Of a DNA stretch of 64,000 bases, positions 45,230 to 53,240 are shown in pieces; the stretch's first letter is position 1; every line of letters begins with the position of its first letter. Position numbers and translations under genes: made by a program. The notes below the pieces were generated by a model. That model was not told the DNA's origin. It was given only the letters and a program-made list of their open reading frames with translations, and made no database searches. Origin of the DNA: Alphaproteobacteria bacterium (lineage in GTDB: Bacteria > Pseudomonadota > Alphaproteobacteria > Acetobacterales > Acetobacteraceae); the NCBI GenBank assembly GCA_026400815.1, contig JAPLOI010000080.1, positions 1 through 64,000 on the forward strand, read 5' to 3'.

Positions 45230-45973
45230 ATGGCACGCAAACCCGCAGGACTGTCCGAACAGATGGGGTTGCTGGCGCTGCCCGGCAGCCCCGCGGCCCC
45301 TGCGGTGGGAACGGAGGGGCACCGGGACCGCATGCGCGCGCGCATCCTGGCCGGCCAGGGCGAGACGATGGCCGATTACGAGCTGCTGGAGATGATGCTG
45401 TTCATCGCCCTGCCCCGCGTGGACACCAAGACGCTGGCCAAGACGCTGATCGCACGGTTCGGCAGCTATTCCGCGGTGATCGCGGCCCCGCCGGACGAGC
45501 TTGTGACGGTGAAGGGCGTGGGCGAATCGGCGGTGGCGACGCTGAAGGTGGTGCAGCTGGCGGCCCAGCGCCTGGCGCGGGCGGAGGTGCTGGAGCGGCC
45601 GGTGCTGAGCAACTGGGACCGGCTGATGGACTACCTGCACACAGTGCTGGCGCGCGAGCGGGTGGAGCAGTTCCGGGTGCTGTTCCTGGACACGCGCAAC
45701 CGGCTGCTGGCGGACGAGGCGCAGGCGAAGGGGACGGTGAACCACACGCCGGTGTACCCGCGCGAGGTGGTGAAGCGGGCACTGGAGCTGAAGGCCACCG
45801 CGCTGATTCTGGTGCACAACCATCCCAGCGGGGACCCGACGCCGTCGCGCGACGATCTGGAGATGACGCAGGAGGTGAAGCGGGCGGCGATGGCGCTTTC
45901 GATCGTGCTGCACGACCACGTGATTGTCGGGAATGGGAAGTGGTTGAGCTTCCGGCGCGAAGGGTTGCTGTGA
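45230..45973 (+). CDS. radC: RadC family JAB-domain protein
   Basis: 247 aa MPN/JAB-fold protein historically called RadC. N-terminal helix-hairpin-helix-like part (YELLEMMLFIALPRVDTKTLAKTLIARFGSY, VKGVGESAVATLK), then the C-terminal JAB domain with the metal motif LILVHNHPSGDPTPSRDD (HxHPSGxxxPSxxD) and HDHVIVGNGKWLSFRREGLL. The original DNA-repair role has been withdrawn for E. coli RadC, so the function is open. It is divergent from the MetY fusion with a 48-base gap. Confidence 0.94.
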   Translation: MARKPAGLSEQMGLLALPGSPAAPAVGTEGHRDRMRARILAGQGETMADYELLEMMLFIALPRVDTKTLAKTLIARFGSYSAVIAAPPDELVTVKGVGESAVATLKVVQLAAQRLARAEVLERPVLSNWDRLMDYLHTVLARERVEQFRVLFLDTRNRLLADEAQAKGTVNHTPVYPREVVKRALELKATALILVHNHPSGDPTPSRDDLEMTQEVKRAAMALSIVLHDHVIVGNGKWLSFRREGLL

Positions 45974-46032
45974 GGGCGTAACGCCGGGGCCGGTGCCGGG
46001 GTCTTTCGGGCAGGATGGTTCCGGAGGGTGCG

Positions 46033-46491
46033 ATGCGTCGGCGTTTGGTGCTGTTGGCTGGGGTGATGGGGCTGCTCGGGCGGCGGGCGGTGGCCGCGGC
46101 GGGGGTGGTGAATGCCGAGGATGGGGTGGGGATCGCGGGGCATGACCCGGTGGCCTATTTCACCGAAACGCGGGCGGTGGCGGGGCGGGCGGATGTGACG
46201 GCGGTGCATGGGGGGGTGACGTATCGGTTTGCCTCCGCGGCGAACCGGGCGGCGTTCCTGGCGGAGCCCGGGAGGTATCTGCCGCAGTATGGTGGCTACT
46301 GCGCCTATGGGATGGCGCGGGGCTACAAGGCGGTGGTGGATCCGGCGGCGTTCACGGTGGCGTCTGGCAAGCTTTACCTGAACTACAACCGGTCGATCGC
46401 GGGGCTGTGGCAGGGCAACCGGGCGCGGGAGATCCAGCGGGCGGATGCCAACTGGCCGAAGGTGATGGCTAGCCCGGACGTGGCACGATAG
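46033..46491 (+). CDS. YHS-domain protein, probably exported
   Basis: 152 aa. The ATG at 46033 follows GGAGGG; leader MRRRLVLLAGVMGLLGRRAVAAAG looks like an export signal. The YHS domain (about 35-120) reads VGIAGHDPVAYFTETRAVAGRADVTAVHGGVTYRFASAANRAAFLAEPGRYLPQYGGYCAYGMARG (given here only as residue range 36-100). YHS domains bind metals, often copper. Partner unknown. Confidence 0.82.
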   Translation: MRRRLVLLAGVMGLLGRRAVAAAGVVNAEDGVGIAGHDPVAYFTETRAVAGRADVTAVHGGVTYRFASAANRAAFLAEPGRYLPQYGGYCAYGMARGYKAVVDPAAFTVASGKLYLNYNRSIAGLWQGNRAREIQRADANWPKVMASPDVAR

Positions 46492-46533
46492 CCGGCCGCG
46501 CGGCATACTCCGGCCAGCAGGGAGAGACGCCGC

Positions 46534-48153
46534 GTGGCCAAGCCGAACAACGTGCTGTTCATCATGTGCGACCAGTTGCGGTGGGATTACCTGTCCTGCA
46601 ACGGGCATCCGACGCTGCAGACGCCGAATATCGATGCGCTGGCGGCGCGCGGGGTGAACTTCACCCGGGCCTATGTGCAGAGCCCGGTGTGCGGGCCGAG
46701 CCGGATGAGTTTCTATACCGGGCGCTACATGCGCAGCCATGGCAGCAACTGGAACCGGTATCCGCTGCGGGTGGGGGAGCCGACGCTGGGGGATGCGCTG
46801 GCGAATTTGGGCGTGCGCAGCGTGCTGGTGGGCAAGACCCATATGGCCGCCGACGTCGAGGGCATGCGGCGGGTGGGGATGGACCCGGAATCCGAGCTCG
46901 GGGTGCTCGCGGCCGAATGTGGGTTCGAGCCGTATGAGCGCGATGACGGGCTGCATCCCGGGCCCTCTCGGCCGCGGCCGGCCTATGATGCGTATCTGCG
47001 GGATCTGGGGTTCGAAAGCGAGAATCCGTGGGAGGAATGGGCGAATTCCGGCGGCAAGCCCGAGGATCTGCTGAACGGGTGGCTGCTGGCCCATGCCGAC
47101 AAGCCGGCGCGGATTCCGGAGGAGCATTCCGAGACGCCCTACATGACGCGGCGGGCGATGGAGTTCATTGCCGAGGCGGGCGGGGATGGGCGGCCGTGGT
47201 GCCTGCATCTTTCCTACATCAAGCCGCACTGGCCCTATATCGTGCCGGCGCCGTACCACGACATGTATGGGCATAACGATTTGGTGCCGGTGGTGCGCAG
47301 CGCGGCGGAGCGGGAGGCGGCGCATCCGGTGTTCGCGGCGTTCCAGCAGTTCCGGGTGAGCCGCAATTTCTCCCGGGATGAGGTGCGGGCGCGGGTGCTG
47401 CCGGCCTATATGGGCCTGATCAAGCAGATCGATGACCAGATCGGGGTGCTGATGCGGTTCCTGGAAGAACGCGGGGAACTTGCGACGACGACGATCGTCT
47501 TTACATCTGACCATGGCGACTATCTCGGCGACCATTGGCTGGGGGAGAAGGATTTGTTCCATGAATGCTCCGTGCGGGTGCCGATGATCGTGGCGGACCC
47601 GTCGCCGGCGGCGGATGCGTCGCGCGGGACGATGTGCGATGCGCTGGTGGAGGCGATCGACCTGGCACCGACCTTCGTGGAGGCGTTCGGGGGCACCGTG
47701 GCGCGCAACGTGATGGAGGGGCGCTCGCTGCTGCCGCTGCTGCGTGGGGAGCGGCCGGCGTGGCGGGGGCATGTGTTCAGCGAATACGACTACGCCATGC
47801 AGGATGCGCGCGAGATCCTGGGGCGCGGGGTGGATGAGTGCCGGCTGTTCATGGTGTTCGACGGGCGGTGGAAATATGTCCATGCCGTGGGGTTCCGGCC
47901 GATGCTCTACGACCTGGAGGCCGATCCGCAGGAGTTCCATGACCTCGGCGCCGATCCACGGTTCGCGGGCGAGCGGGCGCGGCTGAAGGACGCATTGTTC
48001 GACTGGGCGCTGCGCGACCACAACCGCATCACCATGCCGGATGCCCGGATTGCGGGGTATAGCCGGGCAAGCCAGCTGAAGGCCGGTATCCTGATCGGCT
48101 ACTGGGATGAGGACGAGGTGGCGCAGGCGCGGCGGGAGGCCGGGCTCGATTGA
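46534..48153 (+). CDS. Sulfatase-like hydrolase (phosphonate monoester hydrolase/arylsulfatase type)
   Basis: 539 aa alkaline-phosphatase superfamily enzyme. Metal-site MCDQLRWDYLSCNGHP, formylglycine motif QSPVCGPSRMSFYTGRYMRSHG (C-x-P-S-R; Cys to formylglycine by a dedicated enzyme), metal-site VFTSDHGDYLGDHWLGEK and LFHECSVRVPMIV. The long form and CGPSRMSFYTGRY segment match the phosphonate monoester hydrolase/phosphodiesterase group more than true arylsulfatases. GTG start after GGGAGAG. Coupled to the DUF547 gene by a 4-base overlap. Confidence 0.88.
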   Translation: MAKPNNVLFIMCDQLRWDYLSCNGHPTLQTPNIDALAARGVNFTRAYVQSPVCGPSRMSFYTGRYMRSHGSNWNRYPLRVGEPTLGDALANLGVRSVLVGKTHMAADVEGMRRVGMDPESELGVLAAECGFEPYERDDGLHPGPSRPRPAYDAYLRDLGFESENPWEEWANSGGKPEDLLNGWLLAHADKPARIPEEHSETPYMTRRAMEFIAEAGGDGRPWCLHLSYIKPHWPYIVPAPYHDMYGHNDLVPVVRSAAEREAAHPVFAAFQQFRVSRNFSRDEVRARVLPAYMGLIKQIDDQIGVLMRFLEERGELATTTIVFTSDHGDYLGDHWLGEKDLFHECSVRVPMIVADPSPAADASRGTMCDALVEAIDLAPTFVEAFGGTVARNVMEGRSLLPLLRGERPAWRGHVFSEYDYAMQDAREILGRGVDECRLFMVFDGRWKYVHAVGFRPMLYDLEADPQEFHDLGADPRFAGERARLKDALFDWALRDHNRITMPDARIAGYSRASQLKAGILIGYWDEDEVAQARREAGLD

Positions 48154-48962
48154 TCGGCCGGCGGGCATTGCTGGGCGGGTTGGCGCTGGCGCCCGGGGCC
48201 GCGCTGGCGGCGCCGAAGGCCGAGCCGTGGCCGGTGTGGGAGGCGCATGACCCTGCCTCCCGGCTGGTGGTGGACCATGCGCCTTGGGGGCGGTTCCTGG
48301 CGCGGTTCCGGCGCGAGGGGGCGGACGGGATTGCGCGGCTGGACTATCGCGCGGCGGTGGCGGAGCGGGCGGCGCTGGAGGCGGATATCGCGCGGCTGGC
48401 GGCGCTGCCGGTGCGGCGCCTCGGCCGGGCGGAGCAGTTCGCCTATTGGGTGAACCTGTACAACGTGGTGACCGTGGCGGTGGTGCTGAAGCATTTTCCG
48501 GTGCGGTCGATCCGCGACATCGGCATCTCGCCTGGCTGGTTCAGCCGGGGGCCCTGGGGGGCGAAGCTGGTGGAGGTGGAGGGGATGGCGCTGAGCCTGG
48601 ACGATATCGAGCACCGCATCCTGCGGCCGGGCTGGCGCGATGCGCGGGTGCACTACGTGGTGAACTGCGCCTCCCTGGGCTGCCCGGATTTGCCGGCGGT
48701 GCCGCTGACGGCGGGGAGTGCCGAGGCGATGCTGGAGGCCGGGGCGCGGCGCTTCGTGAACCATCCGCGCGCGGCGGCGGTGGAGGGGGAGAAGCTGGTG
48801 GTGTCCTCCATCTACGTTTGGTTCGCGGAGGATTTCGGGGCGCGGCGCGAGGATGTGGTGCGGCATTTGCGGCGCTATGCCAGGCCGGAGCTGGAGGCGC
48901 AGCTGGCCCGCTTCCGCGAGGCGGAGGCGGACCGCTACGACTGGGCGCTGAACGAGCCCTGA
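48150..48962 (+). CDS. DUF547 domain protein with twin-arginine leader
   Basis: 270 aa. TTG start in the TTGA overlap with the sulfatase stop. Leader MIGRRALLGGLALAPGAALAAPK has a twin-Arg motif. The DUF547 core has LDYRAAVAERAALEADIARLAAL, RAEQFAYWVNLYNVVTVAVVLKHF, DDIEHRILRPGWRDARVHYVVNCASLGCPDLPAVPL and SSIYVWFAEDFG. DUF547 proteins are uncharacterised; the NCASxGCP segment suggests a papain-like or thiol site. Confidence 0.85.
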   Translation: MIGRRALLGGLALAPGAALAAPKAEPWPVWEAHDPASRLVVDHAPWGRFLARFRREGADGIARLDYRAAVAERAALEADIARLAALPVRRLGRAEQFAYWVNLYNVVTVAVVLKHFPVRSIRDIGISPGWFSRGPWGAKLVEVEGMALSLDDIEHRILRPGWRDARVHYVVNCASLGCPDLPAVPLTAGSAEAMLEAGARRFVNHPRAAAVEGEKLVVSSIYVWFAEDFGARREDVVRHLRRYARPELEAQLARFREAEADRYDWALNEP

Positions 48963-48989
48963 TCCCAGGCCGCTGCAGGCAAAGAGGCG

Positions 48990-49523
48990 TCAGAGACCGC
49001 CCTTGGTGTGGATGGGATCGATCCACAGCACCTGCTCCGGCTTCTCGACCGGCTGCACGCCTTCGATGTTCACCACCACGGCCTCGTTGTCGCTGCGGAC
49101 CAGGACGCATTCGAGCGTTTCCTCGTCCGACGCGTTGATTTCCTGGTGCGGCACGTAGGGGGGCACGAAGATGAAGTCCCCGGGGCCCGCCTCGGCCACG
49201 AATTCCAGGTTTTCGCCCCAGCGCATGCGGGCGCGGCCCTTCAGCACGTAGATCACGCTTTCCAGCTCGCCATGGTGGTGCACGCCGGTTTTGGCGCCGG
49301 CGTGGATGTGCACGGTGCCGGCCCAGATCTTCTGGGCGCCGACGCGGGCGAGGTTGATGGCGGCGGCGCGGTTCATGCCGGGGGTCTGGGCGGTGTTGGT
49401 ATCGAGGCTGCTGGCGGGGATGACCTTCACGCCGTGCAGCTTCCAATCGACCGTGCCGGGCGCGGGGGCGCCGTGGTGGTGATCGTCGTGGCTATGGTCG
49501 TGGGGAACGCCATCGTGCGGCAT
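48990..49523 (-). CDS. Cupin protein with histidine-rich N-terminus
   Basis: 177 aa. The N-terminus MPHDGVPHDHSHDDHHHGAP is a His/Asp metal-binding tail. The cupin core follows: WAGTVHIHAGAKTGVHHHGELESVIYVLKGRARMRWGEN (about 67-107, first cupin motif with HHHxE), GPGDFIFVPPYVPHQEINAS (second motif). The Zur-like palindrome 23 bases upstream suggests a metal-stress role. Cytoplasmic by absence of a signal. Enzyme or binding function not assigned. Confidence 0.85.
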   Translation of the reverse strand: MPHDGVPHDHSHDDHHHGAPAPGTVDWKLHGVKVIPASSLDTNTAQTPGMNRAAAINLARVGAQKIWAGTVHIHAGAKTGVHHHGELESVIYVLKGRARMRWGENLEFVAEAGPGDFIFVPPYVPHQEINASDEETLECVLVRSDNEAVVVNIEGVQPVEKPEQVLWIDPIHTKGGL

Positions 49524-49545
49524 GGTGGATTTCCTATTTCACGTT

Positions 49546-49560
49546 GTTATATGATATAAA
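49546..49560. promoter_or_regulatory. Zur-like palindrome in an AT-rich promoter
   Basis: GTTATATGATATAAA, a 7-1-7 palindrome with one mismatch, in an island of AT (49535-49575) within 70% GC DNA. It resembles the GTTATA-(n)-TATAAC boxes of Zur regulators. It stands 23 bases upstream of the His-rich cupin ATG (minus strand) and 125 bases before the KefB-type antiporter ATG (plus strand), so it could control either. Confidence 0.45.
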
Positions 49561-49684
49561 TTCCATTCCCCATGAGATCAAGTGACATCAGAAAAACACC
49601 GGGTCTGGCGGCTTTGTGTGCCCGTGCGCGCCATGGTTTCGCCCGCCCGCCCCCATATTCCTCGTTGGAGATGGAGGAGCCCGC

Positions 49685-51367
49685 ATGCCGCATGAGACGC
49701 CGCTGATCGCCACCATTGTTGCCGGCCTGGTGCTGTCGTTTGTGTTCGGCGTGCTGGCGCAGCGGCTGCGGCTGTCGCCGCTGGTGGGGTATCTGGTGGC
49801 GGGGATCGCCGTTGGGCCGTTCACGCCGGGGTTCGTGGCGGACCAGCATCTGGCGACCGAGCTGGCCGAGATCGGCGTGGTGTTGCTGATGTTCGGCGTG
49901 GGGCTGCATTTCTCGCTGAAGGACCTGCTGCGCGTGCGGGCGATCGCGCTGCCGGGGGCGGTGGTGCAGATGGGGGTGGCCACCGCGCTGGGGTTGGGGC
50001 TGGCGCTGCTGCTGGGCTGGACGGTGCCGGCGGGACTGATCTTCGGGCTGTCCCTCTCGGTGGCGAGCACGGTGGTGCTGCTGCGGGCGCTGCAGGAGCG
50101 GCGGCTGGTACAGACCGAGCGGGGCACGATCGCCGTCGGCTGGCTGATCGTGGAGGATTTGGCGATGGTGCTGGCGCTGGTGCTGATCCCGGCGCTGGCA
50201 CCGGCCGCTTCCGGAACGCCGCTGCCGCCAATGGGCCCCCTGCCCGGCTGGCTTGGCGCGCTGGCGATGACGCTGGGCAAGGTGGCGGCGTTCGTGGCGT
50301 TCATGCTGGTGATCGGCCGGCGGGTGATCCCGTGGGTGCTGCACTATGTGGCGCATACCGGCTCGCGCGAGTTGTTCCGGCTGGCGGTGCTGTCGATCGC
50401 GCTCGGCGTGGCGTTCGGGGCGGCGACGCTGTTCGGGGTGAGTTTCGCGCTGGGGGCGTTCTTCGCCGGCATGGTGCTGAGCGAATCGGAGCTGAGCCAG
50501 CGGGCGGCGAACGAGACGCTGCCGCTGCGCGATGCGTTCGCGGTGCTGTTCTTCGTTTCCGTGGGGATGCTGTTCAACCCGGCGGCGCTGTGGGCCAACC
50601 CGTGGCTGATGCTGGCGACGGTGGCGATCATCGTGCTGGGCAAGTCGGCGGCGGCGCTGCTGATCATGCGGGCCTTCGGGCATGGCTGGCCCTCGGCGCT
50701 GCTGATCGCGGCGAGCCTGGCGCAGATCGGCGAGTTCAGCTTCATCCTGGCCGGGCTGGGCGTGGGGCTGGGGCTGCTGCCGGCGGAGGGGCGGGATTTG
50801 GTGCTGGGGGCGGCGATCGTGTCGATCCTGCTGAACCCGGTGCTGTTCGCGCTGGCGGCACGGCATGGCGCGCGGGCGGCGGGGCAGGAAGCCCCGGCAG
50901 TGGCGCCGCCTGGGCCGGCGCCGGAGGATGGCGAGAGCGACCTGGTGCCCACGGCGCTCACCGGCCACAGCGTGGTGGTGGGGTATGGCACGGTGGGGGC
51001 GCCGGTGGCCGCCGGGCTGCGGGCGGATGGCCAGGCGGTGCTGGTGGTGGAGCTGGATGGCGCGCGGGTGGCGGCGGCGCGGGCCGAGGGGTTCGAGGTG
51101 CTCGCGGGCCATGCCTGCGCGCCGGAGGTGCTGGCGGCGGCCAACCTGCCGGGGGCGGCGCGGTTGCTGGTGGCGATTCCGGACGAGATCGAGGCCGGCC
51201 AGGTATGCGGGCAGGCGCGGGCGCTGCACCCTGCCCTGCCGATCCTGGCGCGCGCCGACATGGCTGGGGCCGAGGCGCATTTGCGCGCCTGCGGGGCCAG
51301 CCGGGTGGTCTCCGCCCCGCGCGAGGTGGCGGCGACGCTGCTGGCGGTGGCGCGGGAGCCGGCCTGA
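49685..51367 (+). CDS. Cation/proton antiporter of the CPA2 (KefB/YbaL) type
   Basis: 560 aa. About 12 membrane helices (1-385) with CPA2 features: RLRLSPLVGYLVAGIAVGPFTPGF, LAEIGVVLLMFGVGLHFSLKDLL, VASTVVLLRALQERR, VEDLAMVLALVLIPAL and FALGAFFAGMVLSESELSQRAANETLPLRDAFAVLFFVSVGM. The C-terminal TrkA-N/RCK domain reads HSVVVGYGTVGAPVAAGLRADGQAVLVVELDGARV with a NAD-binding GYGxxG. ATG 49685 after GGAGG. It probably exports K+ or Na+ for H+; ligand is inferred. Confidence 0.92.
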   Translation: MPHETPLIATIVAGLVLSFVFGVLAQRLRLSPLVGYLVAGIAVGPFTPGFVADQHLATELAEIGVVLLMFGVGLHFSLKDLLRVRAIALPGAVVQMGVATALGLGLALLLGWTVPAGLIFGLSLSVASTVVLLRALQERRLVQTERGTIAVGWLIVEDLAMVLALVLIPALAPAASGTPLPPMGPLPGWLGALAMTLGKVAAFVAFMLVIGRRVIPWVLHYVAHTGSRELFRLAVLSIALGVAFGAATLFGVSFALGAFFAGMVLSESELSQRAANETLPLRDAFAVLFFVSVGMLFNPAALWANPWLMLATVAIIVLGKSAAALLIMRAFGHGWPSALLIAASLAQIGEFSFILAGLGVGLGLLPAEGRDLVLGAAIVSILLNPVLFALAARHGARAAGQEAPAVAPPGPAPEDGESDLVPTALTGHSVVVGYGTVGAPVAAGLRADGQAVLVVELDGARVAAARAEGFEVLAGHACAPEVLAAANLPGAARLLVAIPDEIEAGQVCGQARALHPALPILARADMAGAEAHLRACGASRVVSAPREVAATLLAVAREPA

Positions 51368-51370
51368 GGT

Positions 51371-51808
51371 TCAGTCCGCGTTGAGCAGGGTGACGGGAAC
51401 TGAGGCGCCGGTGACGACGTCGCTGGCCACCGAACCCATCACCGCGCCGGCCACGCCGCCGCCGAAGCCGCGCGTGCCCATGACGATGAGCTGGACGGCG
51501 AGGCGCTGGGCAAAGGCCAGAACCACTTCGCCCGGCGCGCCGACGGAAACGTGCAGATGGGGCGGGATGCCGGCGACCTTGAGCGCCTGCACCGCGTCGG
51601 CCAGGGCCTTCATGCCTTCGTCGCGGTGGTAATCGTTCAGTTCGTTCTTGGCGATCAGCATGGCGGCGCTGCCGCGCACCGGGGCCTGGACGTTGATCAG
51701 GTGCAGCTCCACCGCCAGGCCGCGTGCGGCGAGATCAAGCACGTGCTGGACAGCGCGCAGCGACGGGACGGAGCCGTCGACCGGGACGAGAATGCGCAGG
51801 ACGGTCAT
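51371..51808 (-). CDS. Universal stress protein UspA family
   Basis: 145 aa. ILVPVDGSVPSLRAVQHVLDLA at the N-terminus and the ATP-binding G-2x-G-9x-G(S/T) motif as VMGTRGFGGGVAGAVMGSVASDVVTGASVPVTLL at the C-terminus. It is translationally coupled to the TerC-like gene upstream (4-base overlap) and convergent with the antiporter. Confidence 0.92.
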   Translation of the reverse strand: MTVLRILVPVDGSVPSLRAVQHVLDLAARGLAVELHLINVQAPVRGSAAMLIAKNELNDYHRDEGMKALADAVQALKVAGIPPHLHVSVGAPGEVVLAFAQRLAVQLIVMGTRGFGGGVAGAVMGSVASDVVTGASVPVTLLNAD

Positions 51809-52524
51809 TTCCGATCCTCCGGGGCGAGGTCGACGATGTGCTTTGGGCGCAGGGCGGCACGGCGGGCCAGGAGCGTGCCCAGCAGGACCACCAGCACGGC
51901 GCCGACGGGCTTGAAGACCGTCTCCAACGTGTGTTCGTCGATACGCAGCCAGTGGGAGACCGCGTCGTCGCCTGCGATGATCTCACCGGCGATCCAGCCG
52001 AGCAGGCCGGCGCCGGCGGTGACCAGCAGCGGGTAGCGCAGCAGCACCTTGAGCACGAGCGTGCTGCCGAAGATGATGAGCGGCACGGAGATGAGCAGGC
52101 CGAGCACGATCAGCAGCGTGCTGCCCTTGGCCGCGGCGGCAATGGCCACGACATTGTCAAGCGACATCACGGCATCGGCCAGCACGATGGTTTGCATGGC
52201 CCCCCAGAGCGTGGCCTTAGCGGCGATTCCACCCTCCCCTTCCTCTTCCGGGACCATCAGCTTCACGCCGATGTAGAGCAGCGCCAGGCCGCCGGCGAGC
52301 TTGAGGTAGGGGATGGAGAGCAGCCAGACCACGATCAGGCAGAACAGCACCCGCAGCGCGATGGCGCCGAAGCTGCCGCCCAGCACCGCGGCGCGGCGCT
52401 GGTGTTCCGGCAGGGAGCGCGAGGCGAGCGCAATCACCACAGCGTTGTCGCCGGAGAGCAGGATGTTGATCCCTGTGATCTCGGCGAGTGCCAGCCAGAA
52501 CTGGCTGGTCATGATGTGCTCCAC
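51805..52524 (-). CDS. TerC family membrane protein (YjbE-like), copy 1
   Basis: 239 aa with about 7 hydrophobic helices. TerC signatures are ITGINILLSGDNAVVIALASRSLPEHQRRAAVLGGSFGAI and VLADAVMSLDNVVAIAAAAKG; both contain the paired Asp/Asn of the metal-binding helices. TerC homologues act in Mn2+ export or loading of exported metalloenzymes, or in tellurite resistance. Start ATG 52524. Preceded by a second, divergent copy. No yybP-ykoY riboswitch was found upstream. Confidence 0.88.
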   Translation of the reverse strand: MEHIMTSQFWLALAEITGINILLSGDNAVVIALASRSLPEHQRRAAVLGGSFGAIALRVLFCLIVVWLLSIPYLKLAGGLALLYIGVKLMVPEEEGEGGIAAKATLWGAMQTIVLADAVMSLDNVVAIAAAAKGSTLLIVLGLLISVPLIIFGSTLVLKVLLRYPLLVTAGAGLLGWIAGEIIAGDDAVSHWLRIDEHTLETVFKPVGAVLVVLLGTLLARRAALRPKHIVDLAPEDRK

Positions 52525-52545
52525 GCGGCCTCCTACGGGTACGGG

Positions 52546-53145
52546 CTATTTGTTGAGGTGCCAGACGACCTCATGCCCGCCATCCCAGATCATCTTGCCG
52601 GCGACATAAAGCACGATCACCAAGCCGACCCAAGCGACCCAGCGGTGCTTTTCCAGTAGCCTGGCGATGAAACTGGCGGCAACGCCCATCAACACGACGG
52701 AGATGGCGAGGCCCACCACCAGCACCCAGGTATGGCCGCCGGAGGCGCCGGCGACGGCCAGCACATTGTCGAGCGACATGGAGACGTCGGCGATGATGAT
52801 CTGCAGCATCGCCTGGCCCAGGGTTTTCGGCTTCGGGGCCGATTCCGCATGGTTGGCACCGCCGCTCATCAGGTCGCGGTACATCTTCCAGCAGACCCAG
52901 AGCAGCAGGACGCCGCCGGCGAGCATGAGGCCGACGATCTGGAGCAGCTGGACGGTGACGGCGCCGAAGGCGATGCGCAGGATAGTGGCGCCGGCGATGC
53001 CGACGATGATCGCCGGGCGGCGCTGGTGGGCCGGCAGGCCGTTCACGGCCAAGCCGATGACGACGGCGTTGTCGCCGGCCAGGGTGATATCGATGATCAG
53101 GACCTGTAGCAGGGCGGTCAGCTGCTCCATCAGCGCGGGGTCCAT
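52546..53145 (-). CDS. TerC family membrane protein (YjbE-like), copy 2
   Basis: 199 aa. DITLAGDNAVVIGLAVNGLPAHQRRPAIIVGIAGATILR and IADVSMSLDNVLAVAGASGGHTW are the two paired-Asp TerC helices. Shorter than copy 1 in its central loop; residues 95-110 are hydrophilic (GGANHAESAPKPKT). First gene of terC-terC-usp. Probably metal/Mn homeostasis by family knowledge. Confidence 0.88.
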   Translation of the reverse strand: MDPALMEQLTALLQVLIIDITLAGDNAVVIGLAVNGLPAHQRRPAIIVGIAGATILRIAFGAVTVQLLQIVGLMLAGGVLLLWVCWKMYRDLMSGGANHAESAPKPKTLGQAMLQIIIADVSMSLDNVLAVAGASGGHTWVLVVGLAISVVLMGVAASFIARLLEKHRWVAWVGLVIVLYVAGKMIWDGGHEVVWHLNK

Positions 53146-53240
53146 AGGGCTTCCTTTGCGTTGGGGGGCGTTGGGCGGTTGTGCAGGTGGGGCCGGTGCC
53201 CTTAAACGGGGCCGTCCGCCGCTGCAAGGAGTTAAGGCCC

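Noticed and set aside
53146-53240. Mn (yybP-ykoY) riboswitch upstream of the TerC genes
   Set aside because: The 95-base gap is shared with the purB promoter and shows none of the conserved loop motifs.
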